Assembly: GCA_963777165.1 (NCBI GenBank) | Contig: CAVZPO010000010.1 | Coordinates: 1-64,000 of the forward strand | Direction of reading: 5' to 3' | Source of the DNA: DYJB01 sp963777165 | Lineage (GTDB): Bacteria > Chloroflexota > Anaerolineae > Anaerolineales > E44-bin32 | DNA: 64,000 nucleotides | Shown here: positions 8,850-16,584 of the stretch, piece after piece | Position numbering within the stretch: the stretch's first letter is position 1 | Layout of the letters: the number at the start of each line of letters is the position of its first letter | Position numbers and translations under genes: made by a program | Notes under the pieces: generated by a model | What the model was told of the DNA's origin: nothing | The model's input: the letters and a program-made list of their open reading frames with translations, nothing else | The model's database searches: none

Positions 8850-9531
8850 CGACCTGCTGACCGAGGTCGCCGCACTTCCCGTTCCCGCATCTCGCCCCGC
8901 AATTACACTGAGCTATGCGCAGACCCTCGACGGCTGCATCGCCACTTCCGATCGCCGCCCGCTGGCACTCAGCGGTCCGGCTGCGCAGGCGATGACCCAT
9001 CGGCTGCGCTCGGCGCACGATGCAATTCTGATCGGAGTCGGAACCGTGCTGGCGGACAACCCGCGCCTGACGGTCCGGCTGGTGGAAGGCCCCGACCCTC
9101 ACCCGATCGTGCTCGACAGCCAGGCGCGCACGCCCCCCGGCGCGCAGTTGCTGCGCGGGCCGCAGCCCGCCTGGATTCTCACCGGCCCCCATGCTCCCCC
9201 GGATCGTCTCCGCCGGCTTGAAGAGGCCGGAGCCCACATGCTGACGATCGAGAGCAACACCGATGGCCGCCTGGACCTGCAGGCCGCTTATTACCGGCTG
9301 CACGCCGCTGGTGTGCGCCGGATCATGATCGAGGGCGGCGCGGCCGTCATTGCCTCGTCGCTGCGTGCTCGCCTGGTCGACCTGATCATCCTGACCGTTT
9401 CGCCTCGCTGGGAGAGTGGCCTGCCGGCCCTGAATGGAGATGGCGTTCGGCTCGGGCTTGAGGCGCCGCGTTGGTTGGCGCTCGACGCCGACGGCATCGT
9501 GTGGGGGAGGCCGGCATGGCAGGCGCGGTGA
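8833..9531 (+). CDS. RibD C-terminal-type NADPH-dependent pyrimidine/pterin reductase
   Basis: A 232-residue protein consisting of the RibD_C (dihydrofolate-reductase-like) domain only. Seen: SYAQTLDGCIA at the N-terminus, AHDAILIGVGTVLADNPRLTVR (core of the NADPH site, here quoted in part as GVGTVLADNPRLTVR) and a late VRRIMIEGGAAVIA. This domain reduces the ribosyl side chain of the RibA product in riboflavin synthesis, or acts on pterin analogues in other pathways. No deaminase domain is attached. It overlaps ribA by 17 bases and the next gene overlaps it by 16, consistent with one polycistronic unit. Confidence 0.88.
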   Translation: MDDPLDDLLTEVAALPVPASRPAITLSYAQTLDGCIATSDRRPLALSGPAAQAMTHRLRSAHDAILIGVGTVLADNPRLTVRLVEGPDPHPIVLDSQARTPPGAQLLRGPQPAWILTGPHAPPDRLRRLEEAGAHMLTIESNTDGRLDLQAAYYRLHAAGVRRIMIEGGAAVIASSLRARLVDLIILTVSPRWESGLPALNGDGVRLGLEAPRWLALDADGIVWGRPAWQAR

Positions 9532-10544
9532 AGGCCCGCACCCTGACCTTCGTCGGCCCGCACCAGGTCGAAGTGCGCGACGACGCCCTGCCCCTCCCAT
9601 CCCGGGGCCAGGCGCTGATCCGCACGCGCCTTTCGGCTATTTCGTCCGGAACGGAGTTGCTGGTCTACCGCGGGGAGGCGCCGGCTGAATTGTCCGCCGA
9701 CACGACACTTGCCTCGCTGCCCGGCACGCTCTCCTATCCACTTGCCTACGGCTATGCCGCTGCCGGCGTTGTCGAACAGGTCGGCTCTGCGGCCGATGTC
9801 GAATGGATGGGCCGGCGCGTCTTCGCCTTTCAGCCGCACGCCTCTCTGTTCATCGCCGCGCTCACCGATTTGCATCCGATCCCGGACGGTGTGGCCGATG
9901 AGGATGCGGTCTTCCTGGCCAACACCGAGACGGCCGTCAGCCTGCTCCATGACGGTGCTCCTCTGGCCGGCGAGCGTGTCGCCGTGTGGGGGCAGGGCGT
10001 CGTCGGGCTGCTGACGACCTCCCTGCTCGCCCGGCTCCCCCTCGAACGGCTGGTGACGCTCGATCGGTTCGCGTTGCGCCGCCAGGCATCGCAGGCGCTG
10101 GGTGCCACGGCGGTGCTCGACCCCGCCCAGACCGACCTGGCCGCTGCACTCCAGTCCGCGCTGGGCGAGCAGGCCGCCGATCTCACCTACGAACTGACCG
10201 GCAACCCGGCGGCGCTTGATGCAGCCTTGAACTCCACTGGCTTCTCGGCTCGACTCATCCTTGGTTCATGGTATGGGACCAAGCCGGTGAGCCTCGATCT
10301 GGGCGGCGCCTTCCACCGCAGTCGCATCAGGATTCTCGCCAGCCAGGTGAGCCGCCTCGATCCCGGATTGACAGGACGCTGGACCAAAGCCCGCCGGCTG
10401 GCGTTTGCCTGGGGGTGGCTGGCGGGCCTCCGCCCGTCGCGCTGGATCACACATCGTTTCGAGCTCGAACACGCGGCCGAAGCGTACCTCCTTCTTGATC
10501 GTCAACCGGATCAGGCCCTGCAGGTCGTCCTGACCTATCCCTGA
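9516..10544 (+). CDS. Medium-chain dehydrogenase/reductase without the classical zinc site
   Basis: A 342-residue MDR-family oxidoreductase. I chose the ATG at 9516 because GGGGGAGG lies just upstream and it avoids a long overlap. Seen: N-terminal GroES-like part (SAISSGTELLVYRG), then YGYAAAGVVEQVGS where zinc alcohol dehydrogenases have GHE, and a Rossmann region VWGQGVVGLLTTSLL. The catalytic-zinc Cys and the GHE glutamate are absent, as in BchC-like and quinone-reductase-like MDRs. In this cassette it presumably oxidises or reduces a side-chain hydroxyl of the pathway intermediate; the substrate is unknown. Confidence 0.8.
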   Translation: MAGAVKARTLTFVGPHQVEVRDDALPLPSRGQALIRTRLSAISSGTELLVYRGEAPAELSADTTLASLPGTLSYPLAYGYAAAGVVEQVGSAADVEWMGRRVFAFQPHASLFIAALTDLHPIPDGVADEDAVFLANTETAVSLLHDGAPLAGERVAVWGQGVVGLLTTSLLARLPLERLVTLDRFALRRQASQALGATAVLDPAQTDLAAALQSALGEQAADLTYELTGNPAALDAALNSTGFSARLILGSWYGTKPVSLDLGGAFHRSRIRILASQVSRLDPGLTGRWTKARRLAFAWGWLAGLRPSRWITHRFELEHAAEAYLLLDRQPDQALQVVLTYP

Positions 10545-10566
10545 CCGGCCCGGGAGCCCGCCTGGC

Positions 10567-10947
10567 ATGTACACCCTCTCCGTCCGTCGCGAGTTTCGAG
10601 CCGAGCACTTCCTGATCGGAGGCGATTGGGGCGCGGAGAACCAGCCGCACCCTCACGCGTACCGCCTGGAGGTCGAGCTCGAAGGCAAGAGCCTGGATGC
10701 GCACGGGTACCTGCTCGACATCGTCGAACTCGAGACGCGGCTGGAGGCGATCGTCAGCCGCTACGCCGGACGGCGACTCAATGATCAGCCCGAATTCGCC
10801 GGGCTCAATCCCAGCCTCGAACACTTCGCCCGCATTGTCTGCGAAGGTCTGCTTGCGGGGAGTCCGGGGCCGAACGTGCAGCGGATTCGCGTCCGGCTCT
10901 GGGAGAACGAAATCGCCTGGGCGTCTTATGAACAGGCGGTGGGCTAG
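10567..10947 (+). CDS. 6-pyruvoyltetrahydropterin synthase / QueD homologue with Glu in place of the catalytic Cys
   Basis: A 126-residue T-fold protein. Seen: FRAEHFL supplies the first zinc histidine, PHPHAY the other two, then LDIVELE, LNDQPEF, NPSLEHFAR and a final WENEIAWASYE, all in PTPS order. In QueD/PTPS the nucleophile is a Cys four residues before the HxH pair; here that position is Glu (GAENQPHPH). A Glu at this place is known from Plasmodium PTPS and PTPS-III-type enzymes that make 6-hydroxymethyl-dihydropterin. Ordinary queuosine synthesis is therefore unlikely. It ends in TAGTG, overlapping the glycosyltransferase start. Confidence 0.88.
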   Translation: MYTLSVRREFRAEHFLIGGDWGAENQPHPHAYRLEVELEGKSLDAHGYLLDIVELETRLEAIVSRYAGRRLNDQPEFAGLNPSLEHFARIVCEGLLAGSPGPNVQRIRVRLWENEIAWASYEQAVG

Positions 10948-12075
10948 TGCACGTCGGTTTGGTGATCTACGGCGACCTCGAGACGCTGACCGGCGGGTAC
11001 CTGTATGACCGCTGGCTGGTCGAGCATCTGCGCCACGCCGGCGACCGGGTGAGCATCGTTTCTCTGCCGTGGCGCTCGTACCTTCGGCATCTCGGCGACA
11101 ACATGTCGGCAGAGGTCGGCCGACGGTTGGTCGATCTCGGGGCGGAAGTGGTGCTCGAGGATGAGCTCAATCATCCATCGCTCCTGGCCGCGAATCGGGC
11201 GCTGGCCCGCGCCGGCGGGACCTCGATCATATCGATCCTCCATCACCTTCGTTCGAGCGAGCCGTGGCCGCCGCTGTCGCGACTGGTGTATCGAACGATC
11301 GAGCGCGCCTACCTGCACGGCGTCGACGGATTCGTGTTCAACAGCCAGGCCACCCGTCGCGCCGTGGAACGCCTGACCGGAAGCGCGAAGCCGTCCGTGC
11401 TCGCCTCGCCCGGTGGCGACCGCCTGGGTCCCGGCCCATCCGAGGACGCGGTGCGCGCCCGCGCGCTCCAGCCCGGCCCGCTGCGGATTCTGTTCGTCGG
11501 CAGCCTGACCCCGCGGAAGGGACTGCACGTGCTGCTCGAGGCTCTGGCCGCCCTCCCCGCCGGCGCCTGGTCGCTGGAGGTGATTCGGCGATACGACCCG
11601 TGATCCGAAGTATGTGGCGCGCATCCGGCGCCAGATCTCGCATCCGCGCCTGCAAGGTTCGGTGAGTCTGCTAGGGGCGACTGCGGACGATCGGATTGCC
11701 GACGCGCTGCGCCGGTGCCAGGTCCTGGCAGTGCCTTCCACCCACGAAGGCTTCGGGATTGCCTACCTGGAGGCGATGAGCTTCGGGTTGCCGGTGCTGG
11801 CCTCCGCCTCCGGCGGCGCGTCAGAGATCGTCTCGGAGGAGGAAACCGGATTCCTGATCCGGCCCGGCGATTCCGCCACGCTGACCGAGCGGCTTGATAC
11901 CCTCTGCCGCGATCGGACCCTGCTGGCGCGGCTCGGCACCACGGCTCAGCAGCACGCCCTCGCCCGGCCGCGATGGGCCAACTCGATGGAGAGCATTCGT
12001 CAATTCCTTGTTCATCTCCGCCCGACTGGGGCGGCCGCCCCGGCTCTGTCAATGGCTCATGGAGGAGTCCAATGA
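10947..12075 (+). CDS. GT4-family glycosyltransferase, one apparent frameshift
   Basis: About 375 residues, GT-B fold, family 4 style. The N-terminal domain (LVIYGDLETLTGGYLYDRWL) and the start of the donor domain (RILFVGSLTPRKGLHVLLEAL) are in the first frame; after a +1 disruption near 11585 the frame resumes with DPKYVARIRRQ and the E-x7-E motif EGFGIAYLEAMSFGLP. The GTG start at 10947 shares a base with the PTPS stop. In a cassette starting from GTP it may glycosylate a pterin-like or pyrimidine product, as glycosyltransferases do for cyanopterin and limipterin; this is inference. The stop overlaps the next gene in an ATGA. Confidence 0.85.
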
Positions 12076-12410
12076 AACGATCAACCTTGCGTGCCATCAT
12101 CCTGGTCACCGGCCTGTTTACGGCGCTCGTTCACCTGGTGCTGTTGAATCTCAGCATGGGCAAGATCGATCCGCTCTTTACCCTGAACGGTCTCGGATAC
12201 CTGGCGCTGCTGGCCGCCCTGTTCCTCAACCTGCCCGTCGTGTCCAAGCAGCAGACCTTGGTGCACTGGGCCTTCATGGCTTTCGCGGCGGTGACGATCG
12301 TGGCGTGGGTTGTGATGGGCCGGCCATACACCGCCCTCGGGTATGTGACCAAGCTGGACGAGCTCGTGCTGATCGCCGCGCTCTACCTGCACCTGCGCGC
12401 CAAGGCGTGA
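12072..12410 (+). CDS. Small four-helix membrane protein of unknown function
   Basis: A 112-residue protein with four predicted membrane spans (about residues 8-26, 37-55, 64-84 and 92-108) and no recognised motif. I chose the ATG at 12072 since GGAGGAG lies five bases upstream and it forms an ATGA overlap with the glycosyltransferase stop. Its own TGA overlaps the GTG of the methyltransferase. Its fixed place in the cassette suggests that it serves the same product, for instance membrane delivery, but nothing in the sequence proves this. Confidence 0.75.
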   Translation: MKRSTLRAIILVTGLFTALVHLVLLNLSMGKIDPLFTLNGLGYLALLAALFLNLPVVSKQQTLVHWAFMAFAAVTIVAWVVMGRPYTALGYVTKLDELVLIAALYLHLRAKA

Positions 12411-13384
12411 CGGCAGGCTCCACCCCACCCGCCGCGGGAACGTCCCCGCGGCGGTACTCCTTCGCTCGCTACCTGAGCGCCAAGGCGACGGTCGACGACC
12501 GCTCTCTGAACGCGCACGTCTGGGACACCCTTCGACAGGCTGTGCCTCTCCTTGCAGCGGACGGCGGGGTGCGGGTCGTCGAACTCGGCTCCGGGATCGG
12601 GACGATGGTGGAGCGAATGCTGGACCGGCGGCTGCTCGCCCGGTTCTCCTACCGCGGCGTCGAGGCGCAACCTGGCCTGGCGCGCCTGGCCACTCGCCGG
12701 CTATCGGCGTGGGGGCGGAAGCACGGCTACACCGTCGACGGCCTTGTGGACGGATTGGTGCTCCGCCGCGAAGCGGAGGAGATCCGCCTCGCCTTCCCCG
12801 CCGTCGACGCGCTCCAGGTGGCCCGCCGGCAGCGCCGGACGGCGGACCTGCTGATGGCGCATGCCTTCCTCGATCTGCTCGACCTGCCGACAGCGCTTCC
12901 GGCCCTGCTCGGGATGCTCCGCCCCGGCGGCCTGTTCTATTTCACCCTGAACTTCGACGGGGTGACGGCCTTTGAGCCCTCGATCGACCCGCCGCTGGAT
13001 GACGAGATCCTGGGCCTGTATCACCGCACGATGGATGAGCGCCTCGTCGGCGGCCGCCGCTCGGGCGACAGCCGCACCGGCCGCCATCTGCTGGCCGCGC
13101 TTCAGGCCACGGACGTGCAGCTGCTGGCAGCCGGTGCCTCGGATTGGGTCGTCGTCCCGGTGAAGGGCCGCTACCCGAACGATGAAGCCTACTTCCTGCA
13201 CTTCATCCTGCACACGGTGGAACGTGCGCTTCGCCGCCGTCCCGAGCTCGACCCACGGCGCTTCGCTCGCTGGGTCGAGCGCCGCCATGCCCAGGTCGAG
13301 CGCGGCGAGCTGATCTACATCGCCCATCAGCTGGACGTGCTGGGGAGGGCTTCGGGTCGCCGGGAAACAAAGAGCGCAGGCTGA
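12407..13384 (+). CDS. Class I SAM-dependent methyltransferase-like protein
   Basis: A 325-residue Rossmann-type methyltransferase. Seen: motif I VVELGSGIGTMVERML near residue 60, an acidic post-I region and the motif at LLGMLRPGGLFYFTLNFDG. The start is GTG at 12407, overlapping the TGA of the small membrane protein, so I reject the longer reading frame that begins inside the glycosyltransferase gene. It ends the cassette; 67 bases later comes a palindromic repeat that may act as its terminator. A tailoring methylation of the cassette product is plausible; the substrate is unknown. Confidence 0.8.
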   Translation: MTAGSTPPAAGTSPRRYSFARYLSAKATVDDRSLNAHVWDTLRQAVPLLAADGGVRVVELGSGIGTMVERMLDRRLLARFSYRGVEAQPGLARLATRRLSAWGRKHGYTVDGLVDGLVLRREAEEIRLAFPAVDALQVARRQRRTADLLMAHAFLDLLDLPTALPALLGMLRPGGLFYFTLNFDGVTAFEPSIDPPLDDEILGLYHRTMDERLVGGRRSGDSRTGRHLLAALQATDVQLLAAGASDWVVVPVKGRYPNDEAYFLHFILHTVERALRRRPELDPRRFARWVERRHAQVERGELIYIAHQLDVLGRASGRRETKSAG

Positions 13385-13450
13385 AGCCTGCGGCTACCTG
13401 CCCGCGATCTTCACCCCGAGCAAAGCCCGATCGCCCGCCTGACGATGCTC

Positions 13451-13501
13451 GTAGGGGCGAAGGCGCCGGGCTTCGCGGCACGAACGGTGCTTCGCCCCTA
13501 C
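13451..13501. repeat. Short member of the GTAGGGGCGA palindromic repeat family
   Basis: Begins GTAGGGGCGAAGGC and ends TGCTTCGCCCCTAC, with the core CCGGGCTTCGCGGCACGAACG partly shared with the copy at 6114-6224. It sits between the convergent methyltransferase and argH genes, where it could also stop transcription from either side. Confidence 0.8.
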
Positions 13502-13667
13502 CTTGCATACGTCACATGCCAGCAGCGCCGCCTGCGGCACATGTTGATGCTGCAGAAGGCCGCCTAACCATCGAGCCATGGGTGGGCGTCCCAACTTCGG
13601 GCCCGTGTTGTCCCACTGTTGGGGATCCGATTCACGCAGCATAGAGAACGGCTGAGTTTCGCCGGCG

Positions 13668-15059
13668 TCAACCCACCCCGGTCTCTTTGTACACCGCCAA
13701 CCTGGCGCGCGCGGACGCCAACTGCTCGCGCAGCGCCCGACGGCTGGTCCCGCCCTTCGCGTCGCGGCGATCGAGCGCCACACTCAGGTCGAACAAGCGC
13801 AAGGTGCCCTCGTCGAAACGCGGATCGACGGACTGCCATTCCTCCACGGTCAGGCCGTTCAGTTCCCTCCCCTTCGCCTCCGCCAGGCGCAGGGCCTTGC
13901 CCACGCTGGCATGAGCCTCCCGGAACGGCACGCCTCGCTCGACCAGGTAGTCCGCCACATCGACGGTGAACGCCTCGGGCACAATCGCCGCCGCCATCCT
14001 TCCCCGATCGATCCGCAGGGATCGAACCAGGCCAGACAGGACCGGCAGCGCGGACATCAGCGTGTCGAAGGAGTCAAAGACAGGTTCCTTGTCTTCCTGC
14101 AGGTCCTTGTCGTAGGCGGAGGGGAGGCCCTTCAGCACCGTCAGCAGCGCGGTCAGGTTGCCGATCAAGCGCCCGGCCTTGCCACGGGCGAGCTCCAGCG
14201 GATCGGGGTTTGCCTTATGCGGCATGAGGCTGGACCCCGTTGTAAACGCCTCATCCAGCTCGACGAAGGCGAATTCCCTCGAGCTGAACAAGATCAAGGC
14301 CTCGGACAGCCGGCTGATGTGTACCCCCATGAGGCCGCATGCGAACAGGAAGCTGGCGACGAAGTCCCGGTCAGAAACCGCATCCAGGCTGTTGGCCGAG
14401 ACGGCCTGGAAACCAAGTTCCTCGGCGAGTAGGGCTCGATCGACACGAACGGAGGTGCCGGCCAGCGCCCCGGATCCCAGCGGAAGACATGAGGCGGCCG
14501 CACTGGCCTGGCTTAGACGGTCGATGTCCCGGCCGAGCGCCCAGAAGTGGGACAGCATCCAATGGCCCCACGTCACAGGTTGAGCCTGACGGAGGTGTGT
14601 ATAGCCCGGCATCGGCGCATGGAGGTCAGCCTCGGCGCCATCCAGGATCGCCTCCTGGAGCTCCACCACGCGCGTGGTCAACTCCGAGGACGCATGCTGG
14701 CACCACAGGCGGAAGTCCGTTGCGACCTGGTCATTTCGACTCCGGCCTGTGTGCAGCTTGCCGGCTGCGGGTCCGATCAGCTCCGTCAGACGGCGCTCGA
14801 CGGCAGTATGCACATCCTCATCCGCAGGGGCCAGGTTGAAGCGGTCGGCGGCGAACTCCTCGCGGACGGCCGCCAGCCCCCGCAGGATTGCGTCGAGCTC
14901 GTCGGGCCCAAGCACGCCGGCTCGCCCGAGCGCGTGCGCCCAGGCGACACTGCCAGCGATGTCTTCCTTTGCAAGGCGAATATCGAACGAAGCGCTGGCG
15001 TTGAAGCGCTCGACGAGGGGATCCGTCGCCTTGGACATCCTGCCACCCCACATCTTCAT
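13668..15059 (-). CDS. argH: Argininosuccinate lyase
   Basis: A 463-residue ArgH that cleaves argininosuccinate to arginine and fumarate in the last step of arginine synthesis. Seen: MWGGRMSKATDPLVERFNAS at the N-terminus, TGRSRNDQVATDFRLW and the superfamily signature GSSLMPHKANPDPLELARGK. I chose the ATG at 15059, with GGGAGAG about ten bases upstream. It follows argG by 49 bases and shares its promoter and attenuator. The reading frame is intact. A spacer of about 280 bases with a palindromic repeat separates it from the convergent cassette. Confidence 0.96.
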   Translation of the reverse strand: MKMWGGRMSKATDPLVERFNASASFDIRLAKEDIAGSVAWAHALGRAGVLGPDELDAILRGLAAVREEFAADRFNLAPADEDVHTAVERRLTELIGPAAGKLHTGRSRNDQVATDFRLWCQHASSELTTRVVELQEAILDGAEADLHAPMPGYTHLRQAQPVTWGHWMLSHFWALGRDIDRLSQASAAASCLPLGSGALAGTSVRVDRALLAEELGFQAVSANSLDAVSDRDFVASFLFACGLMGVHISRLSEALILFSSREFAFVELDEAFTTGSSLMPHKANPDPLELARGKAGRLIGNLTALLTVLKGLPSAYDKDLQEDKEPVFDSFDTLMSALPVLSGLVRSLRIDRGRMAAAIVPEAFTVDVADYLVERGVPFREAHASVGKALRLAEAKGRELNGLTVEEWQSVDPRFDEGTLRLFDLSVALDRRDAKGGTSRRALREQLASARARLAVYKETGVG

Positions 15060-15108
15060 GCCGGTGTCTCTCCCAGGAGTCATGCCCGGAAACTCCGGGC
15101 GGCCCCCC

Positions 15109-16371
15109 TCAATCGCGCTGTATCTGACCCGGCTCGACCACAGCATAGCGAGTGCGGCCTGCCTCCGTGAGTTCCCTCATGGCCCGCACCTTCATCGGAA
15201 GTCCAAACAGATTGATGAATCCCTCCGCGTCGCGCTGGTTATACACCTCATCCTGCCCGAAAGTGGCAAAGTCCTCCCGGTACAGGCTCTCGCCTGAACC
15301 GCGCCCGGTCACGATCACATTTCCCTTGTACAGCCGCAGCCTCACCCAGCCGGTGACCGTCTTCTGCGTCTCGCCGATGAACGCCTGCAGGCCCTCTCGC
15401 AGTGTCGTGAACCACTTCCCGTAGTACACCAGTTCGGCGTAGTCCAGCGCGACATGCTCTTTGTAGTGGGCCACATCGCGGTCGAGGCACAGGCTCTCGA
15501 GCTCGCGATGGGCCAAGACCAGGATCGTACCGCCGGGCGTCTCGTAGACGCCGCGCGATTTCATCCCCACCAACCGGTTTTCGACCAGGTCGACGCGGCC
15601 GATGCCATGCTTGGCCCCGTGCGCGTTGGCCGTCTCGACCAACTGGGCCGGTCCCATCCTCTTCCCGTCGATACTCACCGGGATCCCCATCTCGAAGTCG
15701 ATGGTGATCTCCTCCCCCTCGTCCGGGGCATTGTGCGGGGAGTTCGTCCATTGATACATGCTCTCCTCGGGCTCCTGCGCCGGGCGCTCCAGGGGACCAC
15801 CCTCATGCGAGAGGTGCCACAGATTTCGGTCGCGGCTGTAGATCGAGCGGAGCGTCGCGCTGACAGGAACATGGTGGCTCTCGGCATACGCCACCGCCTC
15901 CTCGCGCGACCGTATGGCCCACTCGCGCCAGGGCGCAATCACCTTGAGCGCCGGGTTGAGCGCCTTGTAGGTGAGTTCGAAACGCACCTGATCGTTGCCT
16001 TTGCCGGTGCATCCGTGAGCGACGGCGTCGGCGCCCTCCTGCTCTGCGACCCTGACTTGCCACTGGGCGATGAGGGGACGGGCGATCGATGTCCCCAGAA
16101 GGTACTCCCCCTCGTACCTGGCCCCGGATTGAAGGAGCGGGAACAGGAAGTCCGAGGCGAATTCTTCGCGCAAGTCCTTCAGGACCAGCTTGCAGGCTCC
16201 GCTCGCCAACGCCTTGGCTTCCAGCCCGGACAGTTCTTCTCCCTGCCCGATGTCGGCACAGAAGCACACAACCTCACAGCCGTAGTTCTCGCGCAGCCAT
16301 GGCACGATGATCGAGGTATCGAGGCCTCCCGAATAGGCCAGGACGGCTTTCTTGATCTTCGACGCAGACAT
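15109..16371 (-). CDS. argG: Argininosuccinate synthase
   Basis: A 420-residue ArgG that joins citrulline and aspartate using ATP. Seen: the PP-loop AYSGGLDTSI near residue 12, GKGNDQVRFEL near residue 123 and SIYSRDRNLWHLSHEGGPLE. Length and order are normal for the family and the frame is intact. It is the first structural gene of an argGH operon. Upstream on the same strand are a promoter, a short Arg-rich open frame and a terminator hairpin, an arrangement that looks like transcription attenuation (see the entries at 16449-16622). Confidence 0.97.
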   Translation of the reverse strand: MSASKIKKAVLAYSGGLDTSIIVPWLRENYGCEVVCFCADIGQGEELSGLEAKALASGACKLVLKDLREEFASDFLFPLLQSGARYEGEYLLGTSIARPLIAQWQVRVAEQEGADAVAHGCTGKGNDQVRFELTYKALNPALKVIAPWREWAIRSREEAVAYAESHHVPVSATLRSIYSRDRNLWHLSHEGGPLERPAQEPEESMYQWTNSPHNAPDEGEEITIDFEMGIPVSIDGKRMGPAQLVETANAHGAKHGIGRVDLVENRLVGMKSRGVYETPGGTILVLAHRELESLCLDRDVAHYKEHVALDYAELVYYGKWFTTLREGLQAFIGETQKTVTGWVRLRLYKGNVIVTGRGSGESLYREDFATFGQDEVYNQRDAEGFINLFGLPMKVRAMRELTEAGRTRYAVVEPGQIQRD

Positions 16372-16448
16372 GATGGTCCCCTTTCTGACTCACTCTTAAG
16401 CATGGGCGAATTCCGGTCTGGACCCGATCGCTTTCAAGAAAAACGAAA

Positions 16449-16542
16449 CCCGCCAGACGCATTCCTTGTCTGGCGGGCAGGCGGCAACTCGTGGAAAACA
16501 GCGTCAGCCGGAGAGCCTCAATCGCCAGACGAGCATCTGGCG
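16449..16542 (-). promoter_or_regulatory. Putative transcription attenuator of argGH
   Basis: Four segments on the minus strand, 5' to 3': segment 1 CGCCAGA (16542-16536), segment 2 GTCTGGCG (16530-16523), segment 3 CCCGCCAGAC (16477-16468), segment 4 GTCTGGCGGG (16458-16449) followed by TTTCGTTTTTC. Segments 1:2 and 3:4 form hairpins, and 2:3 pair over eight bases as an exclusive alternative. 3:4 plus the T tract is an intrinsic terminator 78 bases before argG. Segments 1 and 2 lie in the last codons of an Arg-rich leader peptide. This is the layout of trp/his-type attenuators, read directly from the sequence; function is inferred. Confidence 0.72.
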
Positions 16543-16584
16543 GGGACGACGGAAGCGCAGGCAAGACCGCAGATTGCCGGACAT
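16504..16584 (-). CDS. Putative Arg-rich leader peptide of the argGH attenuator
   Basis: A 26-codon frame starting at ATG 16584 and beginning MSGNLRSCLRFRRPRQ; seven of 26 codons are Arg (positions 6, 10, 12, 13, 15, 21 and 23), most of them ahead of hairpin segment 1. The promoter -10 box ends ten bases upstream, so the message would be nearly leaderless and no Shine-Dalgarno is expected. A ribosome stalled at the Arg codons would cover segment 1 and let 2:3 form; one that reaches the TGA at 16506-16504 would leave 3:4 free. It is in frame with the flippase-like gene, which complicates the call. Confidence 0.6.
   Translation of the reverse strand: MSGNLRSCLRFRRPRQMLVWRLRLSG

Noticed and set aside
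11894..12406. Long N-terminal extension of the methyltransferase frame
   Set aside because: It lies out of frame inside the glycosyltransferase and small membrane protein genes; the GTG at 12407 gives the normal overlap pattern.
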